This document shows, piece by piece, positions 1 through 10,487 of a stretch of 64,000 nt of DNA. Numbering within the stretch: the stretch's first letter is position 1; the number at the start of each line of letters is the position of its first letter. Position numbers and translations under genes: made by a program. Where the stretch lies: NCBI RefSeq assembly GCF_017654505.1, contig NC_054543.1:26352747-26416746 (forward strand), in the 5' to 3' direction. Under the pieces are notes generated by a model. It did not search any database and was not told where the DNA came from. It worked only from the letters and a program-made list of their open reading frames with translations. The stretch comes from Polyodon spathula. Taxonomy: Eukaryota > Chordata > Actinopteri > Acipenseriformes > Polyodontidae.

Positions 1-1200
1 GAATCTGTCTCTCAGCCCGAAAAGGCACAACCGAGTACTGATTTTGCTGCTGCTGCCGCCAGAAATTGTAACTTGTACGCAGGCAACAGTTATTTTATTT
101 TACACAATGCAAAAATTATTAAAACCAACTAACAAGGCAAACCAACAGTCAATCAAAACTACTCAAACAAACAAAATCACAAAAAGAAAACCCAAAAAGA
201 ATAAACTAAAAAAACACACAAAATACCACAAAGTTATTACAATAACTAGACAAGCTATACAGTAAGATCGCACAGTCCAGACATCAAAATGGAAGTTACC
301 AGGCAAAGACTGTTTAGAAACAGTTTGTGGTCAGTTTGTTGTCTTGTTCTGTAAAGCAGGGATCCCAATCCCTGTGAATAGATTCCAGACACGTCAGAAT
401 CCAAAAGGTCTTCTCTGTGCAAACTTGCACTAGACTAACAAATAAAACAAAACAGGCCATCAATCTTTCTTAAAAAGAACAAAAGCCCAGTCAAATGCCA
501 TTTAAAAGCTAAATTAAACGAACAAAATCATTTTCAAAGTGTATTCAGACAAGCCTAAAATGTTCGAACCAGGATAGATAACTTAACAGCAATCAAAGAG
601 TTTACTCACTACAGCAACAATTTAATAAATATATTAAGGATAGCAGCAAATTAATAAGCATATTAAGACTTCAGCGGTACATCAAGAGATATATTAAGAC
701 TTCAACAGTACATCAATAAATATAGTAAAAAAAAACTACGACAGCATCAGGACCAGAGTATAAAATCAGGTACAGAGATAAGTACACAGCACACTAGAAA
801 CAAATGCGGTGGATGCCCAAAATACTAATTCACAGTGGTCTTCTTTCTCAGTGTTTTTCAGTGGTGCAAAACACCAAAACAAAAATAAGAAAATGTAAAG
901 CACTTAACTCTGCGGAAGAACTAGTTGACCCGCCCTTCCTGCAGTTCCGTGAAGCTAGCAAGAATAAGCAACAATAACATAATTACTTCTGGTTTTCAAA
1001 ACGTCTCAGCGCAGGCAAGGTATCAAAATAAAAGTCCCGTATTCAGCACAAAAATATAGTTTATATACACATAGAAAGTGGGGTTCAATGTAATGTAGAC
1101 ACACTGGGGGTACAGAAAATAAAGCTGCTTACTTAAGATTTATGTCACTGTAATAGCAACACTACTTTTTATGTCAGGTGTCTAGTTAAAACAGCCATTT
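1..1200. other. AT-rich stretch, no gene recognised
   Basis: No coding or RNA gene can be supported here. The only structure is a short degenerate repeat around 615-725, where phrases like ATATTAAGACTTCA and ACATCAA recur about every 40-45 bases. The 73-codon frame at 44-265 is low-complexity Lys/Thr/Gln and looks accidental. Confidence 0.5.
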
Positions 1201-1373
1201 CCCTGGGTGCAGCCTTGCCATGGGTCATGTCCGTTGGTCAGTCCGGTTGTGAGGGGGGTTGGTGGCAGCCAGGGCACCTCAGGAGCATTCTCCCTTGGCC
1301 TTGATCTCCAGCTGGAGAACCGGTTACCCGTGGCCGGCGGTGGTCCCTTGCCGCAGGCTCTTCCTCTGCCTGC

Positions 1374-1628
1374 TCATTTGTTCTGGGATTGGGGGCGGCG
1401 TTCAGGCCCAGTTGTCCCTGCAGGCTGTGAGGGCCACCTTGGGCACTGGCGGTAGGCAGGATGGCACGACAATTTCAAAGCAACCTCTGTGGCCTTGTCA
1501 AAGCTCACATCAATGGTCGCTCCGAATGTCTGCCCTGGTGTAATAGGTGCACATAATAGCGCTACATTCTTGGTCACCATAACCTTGGCCTGGGTTAGCC
1601 AGAAGTGTCTGTGAGCGGATACCAGCAA
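1374..1628 (-). pseudogene. DIRS-type gag fragment, inverted
   Basis: The minus strand encodes a peptide with RHFWLTQAK, APITPGQTFGATI and a following acidic/hydrophobic helix. It aligns with the plus-strand peptide near 2270-2400 (CRQLWLLQAR, VPISLGHTFGPAVEE), which is the C-terminal gag region of fish DIRS-like tyrosine-recombinase retrotransposons. The two fragments therefore face in opposite directions about 650 bases apart. The frame is open for 84 codons but lacks the rest of gag, so it is a relic. I infer either insertion of a second DIRS copy or a local inversion. Recognition rests on family motifs rather than a search. Confidence 0.6.
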
Positions 1629-2662
1629 TGCTAGAAACCTGTCTGATGCCTAGTTCCGAGACTGCCTCGGTTACTAGCGCACCGCCACCGGCAGGGTCAG
1701 TGCCCCTGCTTATGGGGCACGCGGTGGCATACCTGCAGGTCCCCTGGACAGCACAGACAGAGCCACGCCGTTCCGTCTTTCGACCACATGAACTGGTTCC
1801 CCAAGCTCAACCCTTTCCAGCTTTCCCTGATTTCATGGAGGAGGTGCATTCCTCTTGGAACCACCCAGCTGCAGCGCAGGCGCAATTGAGACCCAGTGAG
1901 GCTAGCAGAGAACTGTATGGGGCAGAGAAGCTAGGCCTGGCCAAGTTTCCCCCTGTGGACTCCACCATTGCAGCCTTGGTTAAGGCACCGCCGGTGGGAG
2001 CTATGCCCAAGGATCCTGTGTGCCTGAACCTGCAGTACAAGATCACGAAGACGCACGTCCAAAGAGCTTTTGTGGAGGGAGCCCAAAGTACTCGCCTACT
2101 GAACACGTCCAGCATGCTCACTGCATACCTGGACAGAATTTTGGGTGATGCCCCGTTTCCAGAGCCAGTGGCCACGGAGCTGTGATTAATGTCGCACAAG
2201 TTTCTCCAGATCTCCGGCCTGCAGGGTCAGACCCTGGGCTGGAGCCTGGTGGGCCTAGTGGTCGCTTGCAGACAGCTGTGGCTGTTGCAGGCGCGGGTGC
2301 CTGATGCTGATAAGGCTGCACTGTTCGATGTGCCCATATCACTAGGCCACACCTTTGGCCCAGCAGTGGAGGAGGTCCTTCAGCAAAGCCTTAGGGAATG
2401 CAAGACATCGAGGCAGGTCGCTGCATTGCTCCCTCCCCCCGCTCCGGCACGGGTCAAGTCGAGCCACAGAAGTGTACAGTCAGCCAGACGGTGCCAGTTC
2501 CCACAGCCCCGCCAGGTGACCTTAGGTATCACCTACAGGCCTCATCTTAGCAAAAAGGCAGGACCCTCCCTCAGTGTGGTGGATGTGGCCGTAGCCAGCC
2601 CACACAGCAACAACCAAGAAGGCGGTTCCAGGGTTTGCGCCCTAGACATCCACTACCGCTAG
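1628..2662 (+). pseudogene. DIRS-type gag remnant
   Basis: Two overlapping frames (1628-2185 and 2189-2662) together read as a DIRS gag. The first contains FPDFMEEVHSSWNHP, GAEKLGLAKFPPVDSTIAAL and VKAPPVGAMPKDPVC; the second contains CRQLWLLQARVPDADKAAL and DVPISLGHTFGPAVEE, followed by a basic Arg/Gln-rich tail. The break near 2185 is a frameshift with a stop. It sits directly upstream of matching RT and RNase H sequence, the usual order gag, RT, RNase H, tyrosine recombinase. The protein would package element RNA; this copy is dead. Confidence 0.7.
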
Positions 2663-2754
2663 ACCCGCCCCAGCCTCAGCTGCCCCATCAGGTCCCCTGA
2701 AGGCTGGCAGCCTCAGACTCAATTCACAGCACAACAGCTGTACTACTGGCGCGC

Positions 2755-3265
2755 TTGCACCTCCGACATGTGGGTGCTCGCAACAGTACAGTATGGTTAC
2801 ATGCTTCAGTTTCGCTTGGGACCCCCTCCTTTTTGCGCCGTCACAACTACGTGCCTGACGGATCCACTTCAGGCCTTGGTGCTCCAGACCGAAGTGGCAG
2901 CCTTGCTGGACAAGTGCGCCATTTGGCTTGTAGACCCCACCTCTCTCAGAGAGGGGTTCTACTCGAGATACTTTCTGGTACCGAAGTGGGACGGTGGTTT
3001 CGCTCTATACTGGACTTGCAGTTTCTAAAACAGAAGGGGTTCCACATGCCAACTCATCGTCACATACTCAAGACTGGTTCACCACGGTGGAACTACGGGA
3101 TGCGTATTTTCACAATCTCATTCATCCACACCAGAGGAAATACCTTTCAGGGCAATGCGTACAAGTTTTCAGTGCTGCCTCTCTCTAGCTCCCTGTATGT
3201 TTTCAAAGTGCGTAGATGCTATTCTCACCTCCTTCCAGCTCCAAGGATTCAGAGTGATGAATTAC
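2755..3265 (+). pseudogene. DIRS-type reverse transcriptase remnant
   Basis: Reading across frames gives VQYGYMLQF near 2785, then EGFYSRYFLVPKWDGG (about 2950-3000) and DWFTTVELRDAYFHNLIHP (3070-3130). Near 3190-3245 there is a peptide with MFSKCVDAILTSFQLQGFRV. These are the fingers/palm blocks of DIRS-clade RT, including the first catalytic Asp of the LRDAYFH block. At least three frameshifts or stops interrupt it: after the trp-rich stretch at about 3020, and again near 3140-3190. The YxDD-type block is not readable. It lies between gag and RNase H in the expected order. Confidence 0.7.
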
Positions 3266-3529
3266 CTCGTGGGAGGGAGAGGTGGCCCACAAGGCGCTAG
3301 TGACGGAGACCCTTGTTTTGTGCCAACAACTACTGGGTCTGATGGCAGCAGTGGTGTCAGACATAAAGCTGGGTTTACTGCTCATGCGCCCGCTACAGGC
3401 GTGTCGCAATGCATTCCGGTTACATCCCAAAAGCAACAGGCACTGTCAACTGACAGTGTGTCTCGCATGTACGGAGGCCCTGTGCTGGTGGAGGATTCCC
3501 TCTCACCTGCGTCATGGAGTCCAAATGGT

Positions 3530-4215
3530 GATGGTTTATAATCGCAGGGTAGTGACGACGGACGCCTCCAACTCCGGTTGGGACACGGTCTGCAAAGGCA
3601 GAGGAGTCTGGACCCTGGTCGGGCCGCTGGACTTCCCTATCAATCAACAATCAACATCAACAATATCAACATATCAACATGCTGGAGCTGTAAACAGTGT
3701 TCCTTGCCCTCCAGCGTTTCATACCCGTGATGTGGAACAGACATGCATGGATCCGCACAGACAATACATCAATGGTGGTGTATGTCAACCACCAGGGTGG
3801 CCTTCGGTCCCCAGGGTTGCATCGCCTAGCCTTCAGGCTTCTGATTTGGGCCCAACAGAACCTTATGTCCCTTCGGGTGTCGCATGTTCCAGGCATGGAG
3901 AATTGGGCAGTGGACCTCCTCTCGAGGGAGGGCCCACATCCATTGGAGTGGCGGCTCCACTTCTCAGGTGGTGGAGTGCATTTGAGAACATTTCGGGAAG
4001 GTGCAGGTCGATTTCTTCACCTCGGTGGAGACGACACACTGCCCCCTATGGTACTCCCTTGGCGTCGACGCTCTAGCCCACGTATGGCCCAGAGCGCTCC
4101 TTTACGCATTCCCACCTCTGCCATTTCTCGGAAAGGTCCAGTCGGATAAGGCGTCAGTTCTCCTAGTGGCCCCCAGGTGGCAAAGGAGAATCGGGTTTTC
4201 ATCATTGTGTCAGCT
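3530..4215 (+). pseudogene. DIRS-type RNase H remnant
   Basis: Around 3550-3640 the frame reads VTTDASNSGWD..CKGRGVW, the first RNase H block with its catalytic Asp. From 3700 another frame reads WIRTDNTSMVVYVNHQGG, HVPGMENWAVDLLSREGP and EWRLH, the later RNase H blocks typical of DIRS elements. A further segment to about 4200 (ALLYAFPPLPFLGKV, VLLVAPRWQRR) is the conserved spacer between RNase H and the tyrosine recombinase. Frame changes near 3650-3700 and 4000 break it. It continues the same DIRS copy as the gag and RT relics upstream. Confidence 0.7.
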
Positions 4216-4244
4216 ATTTAACTGACCGCCCTGGGAAATCCCGC

Positions 4245-4803
4245 TTCGCCGGGATCTTCTCAGTCAGGCAAGAGGCACAGTTTGGTAACCGGAGCCGGGC
4301 AGGCTCCAGCTATGGGTCTGGCCCCTGAAAAGGACCGCTGGTCAGCCTTAGGGCTTTCAGAAGCGGTCATGGATACGCCACAGCAGGCTAGGGAGCATTC
4401 CACTAGGTCACTCTATGCCTAAGTGGAAATGTTTTCAAGATTGGTGCTGTAAACGGTCATGATCCAATCTTCTGTCCCATGCCTATCATCTTGCAGCTTC
4501 TGCAAGATCTGCTTGAGGCTGGTAGATCACCTTCCACACAGGTTTACTTAGTGGCTACTTCTGCTTGCCATACTCCCGTTGTCCCCAGGCTTGCATTTTT
4601 TGACTACTCGGTTTCTCCAAGGTGCTCAGTGATTGCACCCTCCTAGGAAGGCCACTCTCTCCAAATGGAGCCTTGAGATTGTACTGGAGGCTCTCACGCA
4701 GGCCCCATTTGAGCCTATACACTCCATCGAGTTGAAGCACCTGTCCATAAAGACAGCCTTCCTCATGGCTATCCCCTCCGCAAAGCAGGTTAGTGAGCTG
4801 TAG
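4245..4803 (+). pseudogene. DIRS tyrosine recombinase, N-terminal part
   Basis: Readable pieces are PKWKCFQDWC (about 4410), LLQDLLEAGRSPSTQVYL (4497-4550) and EPIHSIELKHLSIKTAFLMA (4710-4770). They correspond to the SAM-like and early catalytic region of DIRS tyrosine recombinases. The stretch ends with SAKQVSEL and a TAG stop at about 4801. In related recombinases this block reads SAKRVxEL, the Arg being the first catalytic residue; here the codon is CAG (Gln), compatible with CpG decay of CGG. The catalytic second half with the Tyr is absent, replaced by a Tc1 scrap. The element cannot be active. Confidence 0.6.
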
Positions 4804-4849
4804 GCTGTAATTCATCAATAGTAATCAAACTCTAGCCAAGATTTGGTAT

Positions 4850-4966
4850 CAGTTTTTTTCAACAATGGCTTTCTTTTTGCCACTTTCCCAGAAAAAAGGC
4901 CAGTTTTGTGAAGCACCCGGGCTACTGTTGCCATATGCACAGTGTCTCCCAGCTCAGCCCTGGAAG
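4850..4966 (-). mobile_element. Tc1/mariner fragment
   Basis: On the minus strand this piece resembles the N-terminal region of fish Tc1-like transposase genes. The plus-strand text CAACAATGGCTTTC, TTTTTGCCACT and AGTGTCTCCCAGCTCAG matches the pattern seen again at 62085-62170. It is about 120 bases, interrupts DIRS sequence and has no visible terminal repeats. Confidence 0.5.
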
Positions 4967-4975
4967 ACTAACTCG

Positions 4976-5283
4976 AGGAGATATCCAATCTTCAACAGAA
5001 GCACGGTGTGTGCTTGGTAAACCCAAGCGACGCCCTCAATGGCTTCTACTCCAGGTACTTCCTGGTACCCAAGAGGGATGGCGTACTCCGACCTATTCTG
5101 GACCGCAGGGTCCTCAACATGTTCCTCAAACAAAGGAAGTTCAACACGTTGACCGCACAGCATATCCTCCAGTCCATCCAGCCGAATGACTGGTTCACAT
5201 TGATTGACCTGCAAGAGGCCTAATTCCATGTGCCTAGATCTATGCTTAGCCTTTCAAAGCAACGCTTAGTCTTTCAAGGCAAG
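4976..5283 (+). pseudogene. Second DIRS RT fragment
   Basis: The frame beginning near 4976 reads LNGFYSRYFLVPKRDGVLRP, then ILDRRVLN and DWFTLIDLQEA, followed by a stop and FHVP. It is the same RT region as 2900-3150 but better preserved, so it comes from a different DIRS copy or from a duplicated segment. It is truncated on the left by a Tc1 scrap and on the right by the 5' end of a CR1 LINE at 5284. Confidence 0.65.
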
Positions 5284-5617
5284 CGTGGGAGAAGTACAGG
5301 CGTGGAAAAGTGCAGAGCAGTTTAGAAGCAGTAAGGAGAAATTGCATCTAATTGCTTTAATAAGAAAACAGAGAGCATTGGGGAAACGCTGCAGCTCAAA
5401 GTCAAACAGCCGCGGGTGTTATTCTGATAACAAACAAGCTGAAACTTGGAGCAGCTGATTCAAATTTAGCGCCGTTCTGAGACACGGGCGAGGGGAGGAG
5501 CCAACAGCACAGCAGAACAACGCAGCTAATATAACGATGCAGTCTTCCCAATGACAGTGAGTGGAAGCGACAGCGTGAGAGAAGTACAGAGCAGTTTAGA
5601 AGCAGTTTGAAAGCAGG

Positions 5618-6588
5618 ATGACGGCTGCAGAAGAAACTAAACTTAAAAAAAAAAAAAAAAACATCAACATGGTCTTCAACCCAGTAATCTGTGACACCTG
5701 CATGATGTGGGAAATCCGAGAAAACCCAGCAGAGCTGATCCAGGACTTGCATAAACTAGTAAGTATGCTAGAAATGAAGCTGGAAGAAATGAGACAGCAA
5801 AAGGATCTTGAGGAGCTGGCACAACCACAATTCATGGAAGTCTGCACCACCCCTAACAGAATGAAAGCCACCAGGGAGATAGAAGTCAGAACAGCTGGGT
5901 TCAGGTAGGCAGAAGCAGGGAAAAAAAGAAACTTCGTCAAACACAACCACCAGAAATCAAAACAACCAACAAATTTGAGTCACTTCAGAATTTTGATGAG
6001 CAAAACCAACAACAAGAGAATGAAAGGAACAACATCCAGGACCGTACTAACAGTGGTGACAAGACAGCAAAAAGAAGGGAGGTCATGATTGTTGGGGACT
6101 CCATATTGAGAAACACAGCAAGTTCAATTCGCAGTTTGGACCCCCTTACTACAACAGTGTGCTGCCTTCCGGGAGCCTCTGTCAAGCACATCACTGAGAA
6201 CGTGGACAGGCTCCTAGAACGAACAGGAGACGACCCGGTAGTAGTCGTCCACATCGGTACAAACAACATTGGAAGAGACAGACCAAAATCCCTGCAAAAC
6301 AAATTCAGAGAGCTAGGAAGGAAATTAAAAGACAAGACCAAAACTGTGGTATTTTGTGGTATACTACCGGAACCTTGCAAAGGACAATATGGATAGTTGG
6401 AAATAATTAATCTAAACGCATGGCTGAAGACGTGATACACACGAGAAAGCTTCACCTATCTTGATCATTAGACCACATCCTACAACAAGGACTATCTGTA
6501 TAGATGGGACGGACTGCACTTAAATAGAAAGGGAACCAGTCTACTTGGAGAAAAGATCCTTGTGCAGATTCAGAAGCATTTAAACTAG
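5618..6588 (+). pseudogene. CR1 ORF1 (SGNH-esterase) remnant
   Basis: The product is the ORF1 protein of CR1/L2-type LINEs, an RNA-binding particle protein carrying a lipolytic-type SGNH hydrolase fold. Visible parts are an N-terminal CDTCMMWEIRENP segment, a coiled-coil-like LVSMLEMKLEEMRQQKD helix, then the esterase: VGDSILRN with the nucleophile Ser at 6100-6102, HIGTNN as block III, and WDGLHL with the Asp/His pair at 6508-6519. Frameshift after 5908 and stops at about 6394 and 6435 break the frame. A second CXXC seen in the copy at 44580 (CVKC) is deleted here. Catalytic residues survive although the gene is dead. Confidence 0.75.
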
Positions 6589-6720
6589 AAAGGAAGGGGG
6601 GAGAAATCAACAAAAAAACAGAAGAGAGACCACATGAAAACAAAGACAACAACTCAGGTAAGACAACCTGAAGTATCAGAAACAGAAATTTCAGAACTTG
6701 AAGCTACTGCACTAACAAGT

Positions 6721-9700
6721 AACTAGGATGTGATAGGTGTTACAGAAACTTTTTTGCCTGAGAATGATGTGGAGGAATATAATATTTGTGGGTATAAACT
6801 GTATAGGAAAGACAGGCAGGACAGAAGAGGAGGAGGGGTAGCGCTATACATAAGAAACAGTCTTGAAGCCCAGGTGTTAAACCTGGACAAAGAAAATAAA
6901 GCCGAATCAATATAGGTCAGAATAAAGGACAGAAAATCATAGGGCATAATAATAGGAGCATGCTATAGACTGCCAGATTTAGATGGTGAGCAAACTAATC
7001 TGTTATACAATGACATTAGAAATGTGTGTAGCAAAGGATAAGCCATACAAATGGAGGATTTCAACTTCCCCCATATAAAATGAGAAAACCCGGTAGGGAG
7101 CACGATGGTTGAAATTGAAATGGTGGAAATGACAAATGACTGCTTCCTAACACAATTTGTCAAGGCATCGACTAGAGGGGAGGCATGTCTTGATTTAGTC
7201 TTTTCAAATAACGAAAACAGAATAACTAAAACAGAGGTCAGAGAACCACTGGCAAACTCAGACCACAACATGGTCTCATTTGAAGTGCTTTTTAAAAACC
7301 CCAAAAGTAATGACTAAATCTAAGGTTTACAATTTTAGAAAAGCAAACTAAGAAGGTATGAAACAGAGACTAACAGAAGTAGATTGGAGTAAAATAGAGA
7401 AAACATTCACAGAAGAAGGATGGTTATTCTTCAAAAATGTAGTACTAGAGGCGCAAAACAATTACATCCCTAAAGTAGACAAATCTAAATGTAAAACTAA
7501 ATTGCCAAAATGGTTTAATAGATCAATTAAAAAAAATATTCAGCGAAAAAAGGCACTTTAAGAGCATTAAAAAGAGACCAAAAAGAAAGTACACAGAAAG
7601 AGTGCACAGAAGTGCAAACGCAAGTCAAAAAGGAAGTTAGAAAGGCCAAAAGAGAAATAGAAATAAACATTGCTAAGGGAGCTAAAACCAATTCCAAAAT
7701 GTTTTTCCAATATTACAACAGCAAGAGAACATTCAAAGAGGAGGTTAAATACAAATGGCAAAATCATAGATGAAGAAAAAAAATAGCAAATATGAAATGA
7801 TTACTTTTCACAAGTTTTTACAAAGGAGGATACAGACAACATGCTCCACATGTCATCCAGTTCCTATCCAGTTTTAAATAACTTTAGCATAACCGAGGCA
7901 GAAGTGTTAAAGGGACTAGGAGCTCTTAAAATAAACAAATCCCCTGGGCCGGATGAGATCCTCCCAATAGTACTCAAAGAAATGAAAGAAGTTATTTACA
8001 AACCACTAACCAAGATCATGCAGCAGTCTCTTGACACAGGGGTGGTACCGACAGACTGGAAAATTACAAACGTAATACCGATCCACAAAAAGGGAAACAA
8101 AACTGAACCAGGTAAGTACAGACCAGTAAGCCTGACTTCTATTATATGCAAACTTATGGAAACTATAATAAGATCCAAAATGGAAAATTACCTATATGGT
8201 AACAGGATCCTAGGAGACAATCAACATGGTTTTAGAAAAGGGAGATCGTGTCTAACTAACTTGCTTGATTTGTTGACATATGACATATGACATGGTTTAT
8301 TTAGATTTCCAGTAAGCTAAGTCCTGCACAAAGATTAATTCTCAAACTGAACGCAGTAGGGATTCAAGGAAACACATGTACATTGATTAGGGAGTGGTTA
8401 ACATGTAGAAAACAGAAAATACTGATTAGAGGAAAAACCTCAGAATGGAGTGTGGTAACCAGTGGTGTACCACAGGGATCAGTATTAGGTCCTCTGCTAT
8501 TCCTAATCTACATTAATGATTTAGATTCTGGTATAGTAAGCAAACTTGTTAAATTTGCAGACGACATAAAAATAGGAGGAGTTGCAAACACTGTTGCAAC
8601 AGCAAAGGTCATTCAAAATGATCTAGACAAGATTCAGAACTGGGCAGACACATGGCAAATGACATTTAATAGAGAAAAGTGTAAGGTACTGCACACAGGA
8701 AATAAAAACATACATTATAAATATCATATGGGAGTGTGGAAGGGGTGTGGGTAATTCACTGACTAGGAGACAGACAGGTGTACCTGAAAACACCACACAG
8801 ATGCCCAGTTTTATTTGCAAACAGTTCTTGCTTTTTCCGGCAGAGGGCACTGTTGACCGTGGGCTGCCTATCAACTATGATAGACAGCACCATGGAAATA
8901 CCACAGCTGGTACGTGAACAGCAAGTGCACTCTCAGGTGCTCAAAGAAATAATAATGAAAACAGAAGGCCAAAAGAACAATGGAAAATAAAACAGTAATA
9001 AAACTACAAATAAAAGGTGCTGCACTCGGCAGCGTTATCCCGGTCGTCGCTACCCGCACGGGTCTGCCCAGGGGTTCCCCACTCTCTCTGTCTCGCTATG
9101 AAACTCTTTGTTTCGCCTGATTCCCGGTCCTGGATCAGAGCTTCCGCACTCTCGTTGCGTCTAAGTGGGCAGACCTGAGGAAACAGCAGAGCATTTTTTA
9201 TAGGGCTAGCAATCTGCCAAGACTCGCCTCTCAGCCATTCAGAGAGGGGGAAAGTCCACACACTCACTTTCCCACCTCCCCTTGTCACTGCCATGACTCA
9301 CAGGCGGTTGTTGGACGACTGTCGCCCTCTTCCTGCAGCCCGTGAACACGCCAGCAGAGTCAGCACGGATCTCTCCCTGTTACAGGGAGATACTGAAATT
9401 GGAGAAGAAATTTATGAAAAAGACCTAGGAGTTTTTGTTGACTCAGAAATGTCTTCATCTAACAATGCGGGGAAGCTATAAAAAAGGCCCACAAGATGCT
9501 TGGATATAAATTTAATCAAGGGAAGTAATGTTAAAACTGTACAATGCATTAGTAAGACCTCATCTTGAATATTGTATTCCGTTCTGGTCACCTCACTACA
9601 AAAAGGATATTGCTGCTCTAGAAAGAGTGCAAAGAAGAGCCACCAGAATTATTCTGGGTTTAAAAGGCATGTCATGTGCAGACAGGCTAAAATAATTAAA

Positions 9701-9990
9701 TCTATTCAGTGTTGAACAAAGACGACTATGTGGTGATCTGATTCAAGCATTCAAAATCCTAAAAGGTATTGACAATGTCGACTCAAGGAACTTTTTCGAA
9801 CTGAAAAAAGAGAGAAGGACAAGGGCTCACAAATGGAGATTAGATAAAGTGACATTCAGAACAGAAAATAAGGGACACTTTTTTACAGAGAATTGTGGAA
9901 TCTGGAACCAACTCCCCAGTAATGTTATTGAAACTGACACCCTGGGATCCTTCAAAAAACTGCTTGATGAGATTCTGGGATCAATAAGCT
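6721..9990 (+). pseudogene. CR1 ORF2 (endonuclease-reverse transcriptase) remnant
   Basis: The frame begins near VIGVTETFLPEND (6730), the AP-endonuclease block with its Glu. It continues through GGGVALYIRNS, a DFNFP block and NSDHNMVSFEV (about 7255). RT follows: NKSPGPDEILPIVLKEM (7935-7985), [42 protein letters not shown] (8455-8510) and FADD (8554-8565). The thumb-like 3' part resumes after the LTR insertion (ALERVQRRATRII near 9615). Stops occur at 6913, 7040, 7080 and elsewhere, and 8290-8310 has lost part of the [11 protein letters not shown] block. It would nick target DNA and prime reverse transcription; this copy is inactive. Confidence 0.8.
8735..9384 (-). repeat. Solo LTR with 5-bp target duplication
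   Basis: The insert starts TGTGGAAGGGGTGTGG and ends CTCCCTGTTACA, and is flanked by GGGAG on both sides (8730-8734 and 9385-9389). Removing it restores the CR1 reading CATATGGGAGATACTG seen in other copies. A relative is at 57471-58187. Read on the minus strand it contains CCTATAAAAAATGC as a TATA box, so I place its orientation as minus. It is a solo LTR left by recombination between two LTRs; no internal region remains. Confidence 0.8.
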
Positions 9991-10021
9991 ACTAACAACC
10001 AAACGAGCAGAATAGGCCAAA

Positions 10022-10487
10022 TAAGAACATAAGAACATAAGAAAGTTTACAAACAAGAGGAGGCCATTCGGCCCATCTTGCTCGTTTGGTTGTTAGTAGC
10101 TTATTGATCCCAAAATCTCATCAAGCAGCTTCTTGAAGGATCCCAGGGTGTCAGCTTCAACAACATTACTGGGGAGTTGATTCCAGACCCTCACAAGTCT
10201 CTGTGTAAAAAAGTGTCTCCTATTTTCTGTTCTGAATGCCCCTTTTTCTAAACTCCATTTGTGACCCCTGGTCCTTGTTTCTTTTTTCAGGCTGAAAAAG
10301 TCCCTTGGGTCGACACTGTCAATACCTTTTAGAATTTTGAATGCTTGAATTAGGTCGCCACGTAGTCTTCTTTGTTCAAGACTGAACAGATTCAATTCTT
10401 TTAGCCTGTCTGCATATGACATGCCTTTTAAGCTCGGAATAATTCTGGTCGCTCTTCTTTGCACTCTTTCTAGAGCAGCAATATCTA
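10022..10487 (-). mobile_element. CR1 3' fragment, inverted
   Basis: The tail (plus-strand ATAAGAACATAAGAACAT) is at the left, followed by the antisense of the CR1 3' coding end. The minus frame reads ALERVQRRATRI, SYADRLKELNLFSLEQRRL, FFSLKKETRTRGHKW and LLDEILGSISY. It is 5'-truncated within ALERVQ. At 10487 it joins directly, with no spacer, to a plus-strand CR1. Confidence 0.9.

Larger units (their letters stand above)
5284..10021 (+). mobile_element. CR1-type LINE, near full length, degraded
   Basis: This is the longest CR1 copy. It has a 5' untranslated region (5284-5617) homologous to 44109-44500, ORF1 with an esterase domain, ORF2 with an AP-endonuclease and RT, and a 3' region ending in the CAATAAGCTACTAACAACCA motif common to all copies here. 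A 650-bp solo LTR (8735-9384) splits ORF2. The copy ends against the tail of an oppositely oriented CR1 at 10022. Many stops and frameshifts show it is old. CR1 assignment rests on the SGNH-esterase ORF1, the EN/RT order and the short tandem 3' tail (TTATGTTC units) of its relatives. Confidence 0.85.

Noticed and set aside
1207..1543. Plus-strand frames over the DIRS gag fragment
   Set aside because: The minus strand carries the recognisable gag peptide; plus frames are shadows.
10421..10487. Hydrophobic, signal-peptide-like N-terminus (MPFKLGIILVALLCTLSRAA) fused to CR1 RT
   Set aside because: It is the antisense of an inverted CR1 fragment and arises by chance at the joint; the same peptide recurs at 36925 for the same reason.
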